Assembly (NCBI GenBank): GCA_026874595.1
Contig: CM049316.1
Location: forward strand, 14,449,839-14,513,838
Origin: Sipunculus nudus
Lineage: Eukaryota; Annelida; Sipuncula; Golfingiida; Sipunculidae
DNA length: 64,000 nt
Direction of reading: 5' to 3'
The notes under the pieces were generated by a model. It was given only the letters and a program-made list of their open reading frames with translations. It was not told the DNA's origin and ran no database searches. Position numbers and translations under genes: made by a program. Of this stretch, positions 37,501 through 45,204 are shown piece by piece. The stretch's first letter is position 1. Every line of letters starts with the position of its first letter.

Positions 37501-38200
37501 TCGACCTGAAGGCCATGTAGTATTGTCAATACAGGGCCACCCAGTATTTTCAGTTTAATGATTTGAACAGGATTTTATGACAAGTGAAACTGATGTGCAG
37601 TGTTATTGTAGTTACAGGATTACTGAAGTAAATATATGCGTGTATTATGGCTTTGTATAATTTCTAATATTACAACAGCTCGTCATCAAATCATGTTTCA
37701 TTTTTTCAACGATAGATATGCGTCTGCTTGTGAGGTCTTCACTGGTGTAATGGTTACATTTTGCAGAACATGTATGCATATGAAATTTTGATTCATTTAT
37801 CATATGTAGTTATTTATTATCACAATAGTGCCTGGGAATTGATGGATATGTAGTCTTGTTTTATTATCAGCTTTGGTTATCAAGAATACATATATGTGTG
37901 TGGTAAGCCTCCTTCCTGGGCAAGATAGTGGCTCCTTTGCCAACAAAAAATTATTTCTTGGTCATTAATTCCAATTAAAACTTTTATTGATCTTCAGTGT
38001 ATTTCAGAACCCAACTGTCTCTATGTGAATTATTTAAACTTCAAACACTGGAAGAATACGCAGCCAGAAAATTGCCACATCTGAAAATATTTGCTAATCA
38101 TACCATCAGAAACTTTCAGCTACCAAGTCCTGAGGCACTAAAATACTTGAATTGCAGGATCAAGATGGGTCATATTACTGCACACAGTCAGCCTGTTTAG
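9024..38200 (+). CDS. SPIDR: SPIDR, scaffold protein of homologous recombination (3' part, 11 exons)
   Basis: Joined exons: 9024-9232, 10316-10471, 14874-14961, 16054-16260, 18423-18645, 19391-19564, 20549-20642, 21136-21247, 24177-24227, 32021-32159, 37998-38200; together 552 codons including the stop, all junctions in phase. In vertebrates SPIDR bridges BLM helicase and RAD51 in the nucleus. The translation follows the C-terminal half of human SPIDR block by block: LLQDTYGTF, the F-T-L-M-D-S-L-W segment, I-x-M-N-D then V-S-F-W-A, V-K-D-A-L, V-D-E-D-S-A-F-T-W with C-D-R-C, then FCTVC, and V-L-G-Q-Q-L-G-P-L-x-C-I-V-Q-S-V. This is the region of predicted OB folds with a four-Cys zinc site. N-terminal exons are not in the window; the Penelope array would lie in an upstream intron. 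The first exon's acceptor and the last exon are the least certain parts. Neighbour C/EBP converges from the other strand. Confidence 0.88.
10316..10471 (+). CDS. SPIDR: SPIDR exon b (OB-fold start)
   Basis: Acceptor ttcttccag, donor gtatat. Encodes WYILLQDTYGTFCEVLV and F-S-G-L-Q-V-V-D-R-L-T-R, one of the clearest matches to SPIDR. Its donor is directly continuous with a (TA)n microsatellite. Confidence 0.9.
10472..10540. repeat. (TA)n microsatellite abutting a splice donor
   Basis: Begins within the donor GTATAT of the preceding SPIDR exon and runs about 69 bases. Confidence 0.95.
11503..13876 (+). mobile_element. GCTCAGCTGA-family element, copy 1
   Basis: Starts TTAGCTCAGCTGACTATAAG and ends CAGCTGAGCATCGTGACCC followed by ATAGGTCCCTTG. 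Both ends carry GCTCAGCTGA in inverted orientation. After the 5' hairpin comes a (CCGT)n tract at 11550-11600 and a coding-free body in which a block starting near 11608 recurs in diverged form near 12310. Fills much of the SPIDR intron; no protein is recognisable. Confidence 0.7.
14874..14961 (+). CDS. SPIDR: SPIDR exon c
   Basis: Acceptor cttgaccag, donor gtaagg. The split Arg codon AG|A joins it to exon b. Encodes F-T-L-M-D-S-L-W-K-P, equivalent to the F-S-L-I-D-x-L-W-P-P box of SPIDR. Ends on a codon boundary. Confidence 0.9.
14962..16053 (+). other. SPIDR intron without recognised content
   Basis: AT-rich sequence with short G runs near 15140 and 15280. No gene or repeat family was recognised. 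Confidence 0.6.
16054..16260 (+). CDS. SPIDR: SPIDR exon d
   Basis: Phase 0 on both sides, 69 codons. Acceptor gtggacag, donor gtaata. Encodes I-H-M-N-D-C-R-V-S-F-W-A-K-C-V-Y, parallel to the L-Q-M-N-D and C-S-F-Y-A-x-V-I-Y stretch of SPIDR. Confidence 0.88.
16261..18422 (+). other. SPIDR intron with a possible DNA-transposon end
   Basis: At about 18228-18290 the sequence ACTCGACTTATATGCGAG followed by TTTTTACAGTA resembles the end of a cut-and-paste element; no partner end was found. The remainder is unassigned. Confidence 0.35.
18423..18645 (+). CDS. SPIDR: SPIDR exon e
   Basis: Acceptor tttacag, donor gtaagt. Encodes S-L-W-Y-L-I-D near the start and C-H-V-K-D-A-L at the end; the latter lines up with the F-F-K-D-A-L of human SPIDR. 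The middle is low-complexity, rich in Ser, Asn and Thr. Leaves 1 base (G). Confidence 0.87.
18785..18965 (+). repeat. Common invertebrate interspersed repeat fragment
   Basis: Holds the wording GTTGGTTTGCCTGTCAGCAA and AAAAGTTATGAACAGG then GATTTTGATGAAATTTTGTG, a widely dispersed repeat type of marine invertebrates. A shorter relative lies at about 20150-20210. Identification is from memory of the family. Confidence 0.4.
19391..19564 (+). CDS. SPIDR: SPIDR exon f
   Basis: Acceptor gtttcag; an alternative acceptor 6 bases upstream (gatacag, exon from 19385) also keeps the frame. Encodes G-Q-L-I-V-D-G-Y-S-L-V-T and a Pro-rich end; donor gtacaa. Leaves 1 base (G). Confidence 0.85.
19868..19965 (-). 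repeat. tRNA-derived SINE-like sequence
   Basis: Minus strand has a box A-like CCTAGTAGTTAAACTTTTGG and, about 30 bases on, a box B GTTTGAACCC. The spacing fits a tRNA head; the arms are degenerate. Confidence 0.5.
20549..20642 (+). CDS. SPIDR: SPIDR exon g (first half of zinc site)
   Basis: Acceptor ttttacag, donor gtaatg. Encodes V-S-V-D-E-D-S-A-F-T-W-L-M-C-D-R-C, matching the V-D-E-S-T-A-F-S-W and C-D-x-C region of human SPIDR. Leaves 2 bases (AG). Confidence 0.92.
21136..21247 (+). CDS. SPIDR: SPIDR exon h (second half of zinc site)
   Basis: Acceptor ttgcacag, donor gtataa. Completes Ser, then LLFCTVCNQEVV supplies the second C-x2-C, so the four zinc ligands are split over two exons. 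Ends in phase 0. Confidence 0.9.
21516..23816 (+). mobile_element. GCTCAGCTGA-family element with internal ~340-bp tandem units
   Basis: Starts TTTAGCTCAGCTGACTGTAA and ends CGCTGAGCGTCATGACCCAT then GGGTCACTTG. The body repeats a unit of roughly 335-350 bases, each opening with a variant of GGGCACAAATCGTAAC (about 21585, 21926, 22260, 22612, 22950, 23290 and a short one at 23457) and containing CATATTCTTCAAGCTATGGG and GGTGGCGCCACCTGTA-like parts. No coding capacity is recognised. Confidence 0.7.
24177..24227 (+). CDS. SPIDR: SPIDR exon i (17 codons)
   Basis: Acceptor gcttttttag, donor gtaagg, phase 0 on both sides. Encodes LRQATIEALLPEDSDEE, which continues the K-L-L-Q-x-S-I-S-S-L-L helix of human SPIDR. 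It joins in frame to the exon at 32021. Confidence 0.85.
24245..24770 (+). repeat. Truncated copy of the 21516-type element
   Basis: Opens TTTTAGTTCATCTGACTGAAAG and AGCTATAGTGATCACTCTTTG, with one unit of the body ending at GGTGGCGCCACCTTA. It lacks the CCCATGGGTC end. Confidence 0.6.
25379..26160 (+). repeat. GCTCAGCTGA-family 5' fragment
   Basis: Opens TTAGCTCAGCTGACTATAAG, has a (CCGTCTGT)n tract near 25437-25508 and the ATGTGGCACATTTTGAAACC body. A matching 3' end, CAGCTGAGCACAGTGACCCA, lies at 27570-27603 with unrelated sequence between. Confidence 0.65.
26794..27364 (+). repeat. 288-bp perfect-looking tandem duplication
   Basis: The block from TAGAAATATAAACTTAAATT at 26794 recurs from 27082 with no difference noticed over about 283 bases, ending at GATCATGGTAATAGT in both copies. 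Confidence 0.9.
27565..27603 (+). repeat. GCTCAGCTGA-family 3' end
   Basis: ACGTCAGCTGAGCACAGTGA followed by CCCATGGGTCCCTTG. Confidence 0.6.
27724..28810 (+). mobile_element. TA-target TIR element, copy 1
   Basis: Begins TACCGTATTTATTCTAATTT and ends with the inverse, AAATTGGAATTAATACGGTA. It is similar over its whole length to the copy at 49869-50906. No open frame for a transposase is seen, so it is probably non-autonomous. Confidence 0.7.
28826..29420 (+). repeat. Degenerate tandem repeat around GGTGGCGCCACCTGC
   Basis: Variants of GTGGCRCCACCTGCATTAAC occur at about 28827, 28977 and 29279, each followed by similar sequence ending in agtttgttcaga-like text. Confidence 0.5.
30340..30796 (+). 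mobile_element. GCTCAGCTGA-family element, short copy
   Basis: Complete ends in only about 457 bases: TTTAGCTCAGTTGACTGTAA at the left, CAACTGAGCACAGTGACCCA and TGGGTCCCTTG at the right. It is an internally deleted version of the 2-kb copies. Confidence 0.7.
32021..32159 (+). CDS. SPIDR: SPIDR exon j
   Basis: Acceptor ttactttcag, phase 0. Encodes GYDLHTVLGQQLGPLVCIVQ and W-V-L-E-E-V, corresponding to the V-L-G-K-E-V-G-L-L-N-C-F-V-Q-S-V and L-E-E-I end of human SPIDR. Either the donor gtaaat at 32160 is used (leaving G for the next exon) or the frame reads through to TAA at 32171-32173 and this is the last exon. Confidence 0.9.
33012..33770 (+). repeat. GCTCAGCTGA-family 5' fragment
   Basis: TTAGCTCAGCTCACTATAAA, a (CCGTCTGT)n-like tract near 33080, then the AAACTGGCATGTTTTGAAAA body; no 3' palindrome follows. 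Confidence 0.6.
34410..36335 (+). mobile_element. GCTCAGCTGA-family element, variant with poly-C insert
   Basis: The left end lacks the first bases and starts AAGTCATCTGAGCTATAGTC; the right end is CAGCTGAGTGCAGTGACCCA then TGGGTCCCTTG. A C run sits at 35231-35250. From about 34990 to 36240 it is closely similar to the reverse complement of 54895-56150. Confidence 0.7.
36336..37997 (+). other. SPIDR last intron, remainder
   Basis: AT-rich, with a short (AT)n run at 37171-37190 and no recognised gene or family. Confidence 0.5.
37998..38200 (+). CDS. SPIDR: SPIDR terminal exon with SOCS-box-like tail
   Basis: Acceptor ttgatcttcag; two bases (TG) complete the codon begun by the G left by exon j, giving an open frame of 67 codons to TAG. 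Human SPIDR ends before this point. Residues coded at 38045-38149 have the SOCS-box layout: T-L-x3-A-x3-L in the place of the elongin-binding BC box, then, at the family's usual spacing, L-P-x-P-x2-L-K-Y-L. The BC-box Cys is replaced by Ala. Phase agreement and the long frame support it, but only a transcript would prove the junction. Confidence 0.6.
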
Positions 38201-38511
38201 TACATCACAGTCACTCTCGCATTATATATGCATTAATGTTATACTGCAGGAGTTAATGCAATAAGTTTCTTTTGTAGATAATAAGTGTACTGCTTGGCAT
38301 GGGTTAAATCTGGTTGAAATATTCAGTAATGGAGCAGTTGTGAAGTGAATACACTGGATTTTTCTCTGCAAATTAACTTGATACTTAGGATGGTAAATAT
38401 TGTACCCTAATAATTATCCTATTAACAATGAGTTGAAATAATTTGCATCCTGGTAAATGTCAGTTAATGCCAACAATATCCATTGTTAGTTCAAGCAAAG
38501 TGGTTAAATTT

Positions 38512-38526
38512 AATAAAGGAAATAAA
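38512..38526 (+). terminator. Polyadenylation signals for SPIDR
   Basis: AATAAA at 38512-38517 and again at 38521-38526, about 310 bases after the stop and 730 bases before the stop of the convergent C/EBP gene. Confidence 0.5.
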
Positions 38527-39254
38527 ACAAATGCAAACAGGTGTCAGAAATAAACTGCAGTTGGAGACCATGCTATTGCTTTGAATTACCAACTGGTATA
38601 TCCTATTATGGGACAGGGGTAAAGCTAAAACTGAAGCTTAAGGATAAATAGTCTATAGCCTTGTGCTAATCAAGCTATTTTGCGAATTATAAATATCATT
38701 AATAAACTGCATCAGTCTGTATGCAGATTGTATAAATATGCATGGAATACAGGATATGAAATAAGCAAAATTATCATAAAATAAGGAATATAAAACATGT
38801 TGGACTGTTATACTGGAAAGGTTTTGTGGGAAATACTAAACAATCAGTTTATCACATTCCCCATCTTTTCATCAGAACATTTTCACAATTGAATAAAGAA
38901 AACAATATACACATAACTAGAATTTCATGCATAAATTGATTTTTCAAATTTAAAACAGAAACAAGACATTTCTGATGGACCACAAAACTGCATAGTTCCC
39001 TCGAATCTGTATGGTTAAGTGGTATATAATGATTAATATCTAACTTGTGTATATGTAACAAACAATTTTCTATTCTAAAATGTGTCTTGAAATACAGCAA
39101 GTACTTCAGCAAATGTCTTGAAAGCAGTAACACTAATGATGCACATGCAATATCTGATACAGTTTTACACAAATAGTCAACATCACAAATGTGTTTGATG
39201 CCCATTTTTCGCTGGTCTTGCACTGACCAGGTTTGGTTACATGCGTCACATGGT

Positions 39255-40124
39255 TTATGTATGATCTGCAATATACTTTTGGACTGCTGATGGTACAGCA
39301 GCCCCAACATTTGCAAACAGTCCTTTGAGAACATTAAGTTCTTTAGTTAGTAGATCACACTTCTTAGTCAAGCGTTCGTTCTCTTCAGTAAGCTCCTGAA
39401 CACGGTCTTCTGTATCTCTCTGACGCTGTTTGGCTTTATCTCGACTCTTGCGCACAGCAATGTTGTTTCTCTGGCGCCTTAGTCGATATTCCTCGCTGTC
39501 CTTGCTGTACTCTTTTCTGCGCGATGAGCTTTTCCCTGCAGATTTTGCTTTTGGCTGGTAGGTGTCAGCAGAGCTTGAGGAGACTGGATCCTCAGCTTGC
39601 TGTTCTGACTGTGGACTGTAGTAGTTGTGCTCTTCAGGTGCTATGGTTATTACAGTATCTTCAACCACCATGCAGTTATCATCAGGCCGGGCCGCCTCCA
39701 CCTCCCACACACTGCTATTGTTAATTTTCACTTCAGGAGCTTGTGGCATGGCATCATGTATTTGTAACAGTTCTTGTAGGTCAGTAACAGTTACGTTTTC
39801 AAGATTTACCTGGCCATTGCTAAAATCCAGGTTATCTGATAATTGTTCTTGTTTTGGCTCCACCTTACTTGGGCCTGGGTTGGCAAATCCTTCAGCGAGG
39901 TCTGGAAACAGCTGCGCTGGGTCCACGTGCTCTGCGGGGTTGGGCGTGTTAAGCGAACGTGTTGGCCACACGGACTGTGACAGCAGTTTCTGGATGTCCA
40001 CTGACAGTTCTAGTTCAGGAAGATCGCTCAACCCACCTTCACCAAACAGTCCCACCTCTTGGTCCGGCTGATCTTTCTTCAGATCGCCGGACTCAGTATC
40101 GTATAACTCGTGACTTGGCTCCAT
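39255..40124 (-). CDS. CEBP: C/EBP bZIP transcription factor (intronless)
   Basis: 289 residues in one exon, as in vertebrate CEBPA/B/D. Starts at ATG 40124 in a strong context (A at -3, G at +4) with M-E-x3-E-L-Y-D, like the M-E-x-A-D-F-Y-E start of C/EBPs. Residues 38-82 hold L-S-V-D-I and H-V-D-P-A-Q-L-F-P-D-L, the N-terminal activation box (S-I-D-I, Y-I-D-P-A-A-F). Residues 211-234 are the basic region EEYRLRRQRNNIAVRKSR, with the N-x2-A-V-R-K-S-R signature; a leucine zipper follows at about 240-270. It binds DNA as a dimer at TTGCGCAAT-type sites in the nucleus. The frame is open 40 codons further up without another ATG, so an upstream non-AUG start is possible. It converges on SPIDR and diverges from the second C/EBP. 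Confidence 0.95.
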   Translation of the reverse strand: MEPSHELYDTESGDLKKDQPDQEVGLFGEGGLSDLPELELSVDIQKLLSQSVWPTRSLNTPNPAEHVDPAQLFPDLAEGFANPGPSKVEPKQEQLSDNLDFSNGQVNLENVTVTDLQELLQIHDAMPQAPEVKINNSSVWEVEAARPDDNCMVVEDTVITIAPEEHNYYSPQSEQQAEDPVSSSSADTYQPKAKSAGKSSSRRKEYSKDSEEYRLRRQRNNIAVRKSRDKAKQRQRDTEDRVQELTEENERLTKKCDLLTKELNVLKGLFANVGAAVPSAVQKYIADHT

Positions 40125-40155
40125 GGTTGTTTTTAGTGTCGGTACACTGGGACAT
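40093..40155 (-). promoter_or_regulatory. Upstream ORF overlapping the C/EBP start
   Basis: ATG at 40155 (A at -3) opens a 20-codon frame that runs through the C/EBP ATG in another frame and stops at 40093. A second 19-codon uORF lies at 40256-40315. Vertebrate CEBPA and CEBPB use a small uORF to choose between long and short isoforms, so a translational role is plausible if the transcript includes these bases. Confidence 0.5.
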
Positions 40156-40633
40156 ACTGGTAAATCCTCGTCGTAAAAACTGAGAGCCGGAAAATCCGTG
40201 CTGATTATTGGGGATGAAATGGTGGTGTATCGTGTCTTAGACACCTTGAGAGCGTTTAAGGATTCTTCGAGAGATATTTTATTACTTTACTTGCCGCTGT
40301 CACTTGCTTCAACATTCGCTCGTGCGTTTTCTGGCTGTCAAAACTGCTGACTGTACCGATGTCACGGCGACGTTTGCTAAATAGGGCATTCTAAGCACCT
40401 GCTAACGCCGGCTCATACAGTATATTATTACGCCAAAGTTGATCTAATCGTGCTTTTATCAGCATGTATGCAAATTTAATGACGAATTTAAAAAAAATCA
40501 TCCATATTTGAATCATATTAATGTAATTATATGGCTAAAAGAAGATGCATTCCCTTTTCATTCAAGGTACTATTTTTCTTGCGCATATGGATACATGGTG
40601 CGCAGAGGGTATCCCTGGTCTAAAATTAGATCT

Positions 40634-40684
40634 CACGTCATATGGATAAATCTGATTGGCTACTATTTTTAGATCGTGACGTCG
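40634..40684. promoter_or_regulatory. CRE-like and CCAAT-box cluster upstream of C/EBP
   Basis: CACGTCA at 40634-40640, an inverted CCAAT (ATTGG, 40655-40659) and TGACGTCG at 40677-40684 lie about 510-560 bases before the C/EBP ATG. In the mollusc Aplysia, C/EBP is a cAMP/CREB-induced early gene, which fits. Site strength is not tested. Confidence 0.45.
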
Positions 40685-42194
40685 AGAAAATGGCTGGGAT
40701 CAGCATTGGTTCCAATCGTGATTGCGCAATGTCATTATTTTCTCGGTGTTTTATTTTAATATGGAAGCAAATTATATTAAATTCATCAAACTTCATTTCC
40801 ATTGTATGGGAGTTTAAACATATTGAACACTAAAATACACAAAGCTAAAAAAGACACGCACGGAATGGATATTCAAAATGTTCGGTTATTAAATGACTGA
40901 ATTGGGGTTTTTGAAAGTGGCCCGAGTGCAGGTGCTTGTTGTACCTTCAGCGCGGTCCTGTTGCTGACGCGGGGAATGTTTGGTCTTTGTCCTTCCGGTT
41001 GTCAGATTATTTCATCATCAATTCGTGATGAAAAAGTAATACAACACGTCCCCAATTGCGACATCCGTGATGACGGACACCCTTGTGACGTATTAACGGG
41101 TAAATAAAATAACCACATACAAATTAAGAGTGTTATAATACATAATTAAAATAATCACAGTAATAGAGGCCCACATACGTATAAATGATAAACTAAAAGT
41201 TACCTTTTGCAGTTGTGGCTTCCGTGATTATTGCATCACCATGTCCATGGTTTTGACTTTTGTTGAAAACTTTATTATCCACCTTTCCAAAACGCCAATA
41301 AATATTAATTTCTTTTTAAATATGAACGAAAATGATTTCACCAGGTCATTTTAATAGTGAAAGTCACTACCCACAGTGAGCAGCTGGTGAGAGTTGCGGG
41401 TTCTGACTTTCCCTACTTAAATGTGATGTAAAATTGAGGGAGGGAGGGGGTAGGCATAGTTGATTGCATCAGACTTTCACAACTGGAATCTGTTGCAATC
41501 AGCTGGGCCCAGACTTTAGTTCATTACCAATCGTATACGGTGTAAGACTGTCAGTATATGGTGATGACTGCAGAAAATTCACAGGTTTGTTGTGCAGGTA
41601 AATTTCTTCCTTTTTTTAACAGATCAGCATCAAATGGTTCCCACAAAAATGTGTTTGTGTATATATTTACTCATGCATGTGTAGTAATTAACTAGTTTTT
41701 TTTAAATGTAAATTGATGTAATAAATTAGTTCTTCATTAGTATTTTCTGATTGGAGCAAGTTTTTCCTATTTTTAAATGTATCTCTTTAACATAAAGTTA
41801 TTTTCCTTATCATTTTGTCAGAATATGTACATTGAATTTCGTGCACTTTTTTTAACACTCCACAATTTTACCCCGGGTCCCTTATATATGAACCAGTGTT
41901 TTGTCAAACAGTATTTTGCATCTAGCTTTAACAATTTTTGTAATATTTTTAATATTTAACTTTCTGATAATTTACAATATGACACATTTATATTTATCAT
42001 TTATACAGAAGTGTCATAATGCTGATAATTTTGTGGTTTTTATTATATTTCAAGAGTTTTGCTTATTTGAGTTGTCCATGATTGAAAAGCATATACTTGT
42101 GCAGCTAAAGTCCTGCAGCTTGAAGCTTGCTCACTTGTGCCATCATTTCCATAAATCAGTCTTTATAGTTATAAATTAGGTTATTAACTGTGAA

Positions 42195-42202
42195 GATATA
42201 TA

Positions 42203-42246
<44 letters not shown>
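42195..42246. repeat. (AT)n microsatellite
   Basis: AT dinucleotides with one TT interruption, between the two C/EBP genes. Confidence 0.9.
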
Positions 42247-42251
<5 letters not shown>

Positions 42252-42558
42252 ATTTGAAAATAATGATAATTCAAAGAAAATTTTATTTTAATTACCTGGT
42301 AAGAAGCATATCTAGATTATGAATGAGCTGTTCTATAATTGTATAAAAATAAAATACAAGTTTCATTAAAATTATTATCATCTGTACTTCATGTCATTCT
42401 TCAGTGCATTATGCATATATCAGCATTCAGTATTTTCTAAAATTTGCTTTACACAGAATAAATAATGCTATTCATTCTGTGTGAAGGGCATTAGTTTGAA
42501 TACCACTTTGTGACTGCTGAAGTTTGTTCTCATGATTAAATTGATTTCTTTGTTGCAG

Positions 42559-42674
42559 GAAATCTACACAGAATGAAGTGAGTTTTAATCACAAAATCCA
42601 GAGGATCAACAGACAGCAAAATATCTAAAAAACACTTCTTGTTTTGGAATTTTATATATATATATATAAAAAAG
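42559..42674 (+). promoter_or_regulatory. Probable 5'-UTR exon part of the C/EBP-gamma gene
   Basis: TTTGTTGCAG at 42549-42558 is a good acceptor in front of the coding region; a candidate upstream donor is GCAG|gtaaat at 41597/41598. The stretch holds a minimal uORF, ATG-AAG-TGA at 42573-42581. Confidence 0.4.
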
Positions 42675-43124
42675 ATGAAAATGCCTCCAAAACGAAGTGC
42701 AGGATTGCAAGATGATGAGCCAGCAAACAAAAAGCCATGCGAAAAAGGTACAGAGGATTACATTCATCGGAGAGAGAAAAATAATATTGCAGTACGCAAG
42801 AGCAGGGAGAAAAGTCGGATGAAAGCAAAGGAAACTACAGAAAAAGTGATAAAACTACGGGCAGAAAATGAAGACCTGGAGCAGAAAGTTCAAATATTAT
42901 CCAAAGAATTGAAAGTATTAAAGGAACTGTTTTTGTCCCATGCTGTTACAGCCAAAGCAGTGACTGGGACAGCAAACACTACTCAGCCAAGCCAGGAGTC
43001 GATGTTAAATGACAGTTCAGGTGATATCCTACTGAATGGGCCGCCAACTCCAGTCAATACAGATGCCCTTAAAAAAGATCATGAGTACTCGATACCATCC
43101 AACTCCAAGGACAAGGTCACATGA
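42675..43124 (+). CDS. CEBPG: C/EBP-gamma-like bZIP transcription factor
   Basis: 149 residues in a single coding exon; human CEBPG has 150. Start taken at ATG 42675 (MKMPPKRS); ATG 42681 is equally possible. Residues 28-47 form the basic region (D-Y-I-H-R-R-E-K-N-N-I-A-V-R-K-S-R), followed by a zipper at about 55-86 (K-L-R-A-E-N-E-D-L, I-L-S-K-E-L-K-V-L, then L-F-L-S-H-A). The L-K-E-L-F-L-x-H-A ending is specific to the gamma class. The N-terminus is short and has no activation box, so like C/EBP-gamma it should act as a heterodimer partner that modifies other C/EBPs or ATF4. It diverges from the C/EBP gene 2.5 kb away. Confidence 0.92.
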   Translation: MKMPPKRSAGLQDDEPANKKPCEKGTEDYIHRREKNNIAVRKSREKSRMKAKETTEKVIKLRAENEDLEQKVQILSKELKVLKELFLSHAVTAKAVTGTANTTQPSQESMLNDSSGDILLNGPPTPVNTDALKKDHEYSIPSNSKDKVT

Positions 43125-43226
43125 AGTGTTTGTGGATCAAATGCTTTTACTGTTATGTTTGGCAAATTAGTAAAGGGAGGTGAACATTGCACCATGTCCA
43201 TCATGGGAGAACATTATCAAGATTGG

Positions 43227-43942
43227 AATAAACCTGGTACATGTTAAAATCATTTTGTTCATCAGACAACTTGTATGCTCATCAACATCCCATTGTCTCT
43301 CCATACATTTTTTCCTCACATTATTTCACGTACAGGTTTAATATGTGTATACAGATATGGGCATTGCACAGAGTTGAACTCTCTGGCACAGTAGCAAAAA
43401 TCTGGCAAACCTTTTTCAAATGGGCTTTTCATTTCTGATAAAGTTGTCCTAATAGCAGGGTTGAGCACACATAAAGATACTCTGAGATGTGCTTCAAATA
43501 CATTCTAAAATATTTAAAAATATAAGACATTTAAATAACCTTTGCATTTATCAAGAATTGATTGAAACTGAAGATTGGGTTTCACTTCTAAGACTGAAAA
43601 ATTAATAAGCAGAAAAAAAAATAATCACAGCATTAAACATGTACATAATTACCATAGGGTTTGTGATGGGTTGGTTGATAGCATATGTGAAGCCATAGTT
43701 ATTTATACACCAGTAATTTTCTTAATCTTGCCCATTAATGTATGATGTTTATATTTTTTTACTTAGTAGAGCTGCATGTTTTACAGGGGTGGTTTTCATT
43801 CTTATTAAGTGCTCAGTAATGGTATTGAATGCAGTTTAATAGTACTTGAGTAATTTTTTTTTCCATTTTATTGCTAATTTAAGCACTTGCAGCATATATG
43901 ACTGTTCTGAGAGAGATTTTTTTTTTCTGTACCAAAAATAAA
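43227..43942 (+). terminator. Polyadenylation signals for the C/EBP-gamma gene
   Basis: AATAAA at 43227-43232, about 100 bases after the stop, and another at 43937-43942; either could end the transcript. Confidence 0.4.
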
Positions 43943-44939
43943 ATTTCTGTAGTAAGGACAGTTTATTAAACTGAATAGAGCAGTCCATAAGAATAGTTCA
44001 AAATGGATAGAAAAAGTGAATTATGAAACTTCATTAGACGAGTTGCATTTGTTAAGACTGGCTGCAAGGAGACTTTGTCATGTCCATCATTGGCTCAGAT
44101 TCTTATGTCGGCTATCTCTGAAATATGAACGTTTTTATGAGAGGAAAAGCTGCAAATTTTCTTAAATTTTTAAAGATTTTTTTAAAATGTCTGATAAATG
44201 CAAGCAGTAGTACAAAGTTTGTAATCCATAGCCTTTTCTAACTTCATATATAGGATTATGGTAGGGTCATATGGTTGACACTAATGGAACCACTCTTCTT
44301 TTTCCACAATTTTGCAGTCTATTTGGCATGCAAAGTTGTAAGGATGATAAAAGCATTGTCCTGTGGAATTTTGCCAAACAAAAATACATTTTCTGAGATA
44401 TATGCAAAATTTAATGTTAAAAACACCCAAATTCTAAGGAGCTATTTTCATTGTAAAAGTTATACTATCATTATTGCAGTTAAATATGGAAGTGGCCAGT
44501 GGTGAGTCACCACTGGTGCCAAGCTGCAAAAGAAAACTAATTTCTGGTGTCCCTACCAGACTTGTGCATTGTAAATCAATGATGTAGATATATGTGTGCT
44601 GTTCACAGAGGGTGGCAGATGCTGTTGTAATCTGATCTTATAATGCACTATCTTGTGAGTTCAGCATAAACATAAAGCTGCTGCTGTGCTAGTCATTGCA
44701 TTTAATAGGAACTACACATAATGCACATGCAGAAACGGACTTCAAAACAGGGCTTGGAGGAAGTAGTGATGCATATGTTGATCTGTACAAGTGCACGGTC
44801 GTGTTTATAAGCTTGATAGTTATTGTATTGTACAATAAGATTTTTGTTTTCAAATAAATATAAGTATATAGAATACCAGCTTGTTTCATTCATTACTCAA
44901 CATGAATTATAAAATAAGCAAAACAGAAGAATCAATACT

Positions 44940-44945
44940 TTTATT
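44940..44945 (-). terminator. Polyadenylation signal for MRPL38
   Basis: AATAAA on the minus strand, 260 bases beyond the MRPL38 stop codon. Confidence 0.55.
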
Positions 44946-45204
44946 CATCACCATCACTCTTGTCCTGCAAGTTTTTTCATATTCATCAGCAATCCTTATG
45001 CATGGATGGCAAAAAAGCCAACTGTCTTTGTCCCATTGTTCTGTAACATCCATCACTAGTACTTTTGTCCCACGTTTCTGTCATATTTTACATAATTCCG
45101 TTTTATCCCACCAGTCCATCATATTTAACATCTATACTTTAGGCATTTTGTCAATAGCGCTTTTTCTCCTATGAAATTTACAAATTTCTGCAATGCCGCT
45201 CACA

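Noticed and set aside
40125..40244. C/EBP start at an upstream GTG or in the 40-codon extension
   Set aside because: No ATG in the extension, and the first in-frame ATG (40124) has a strong context and gives the typical C/EBP N-terminus; a non-AUG isoform remains possible but is unsupported.
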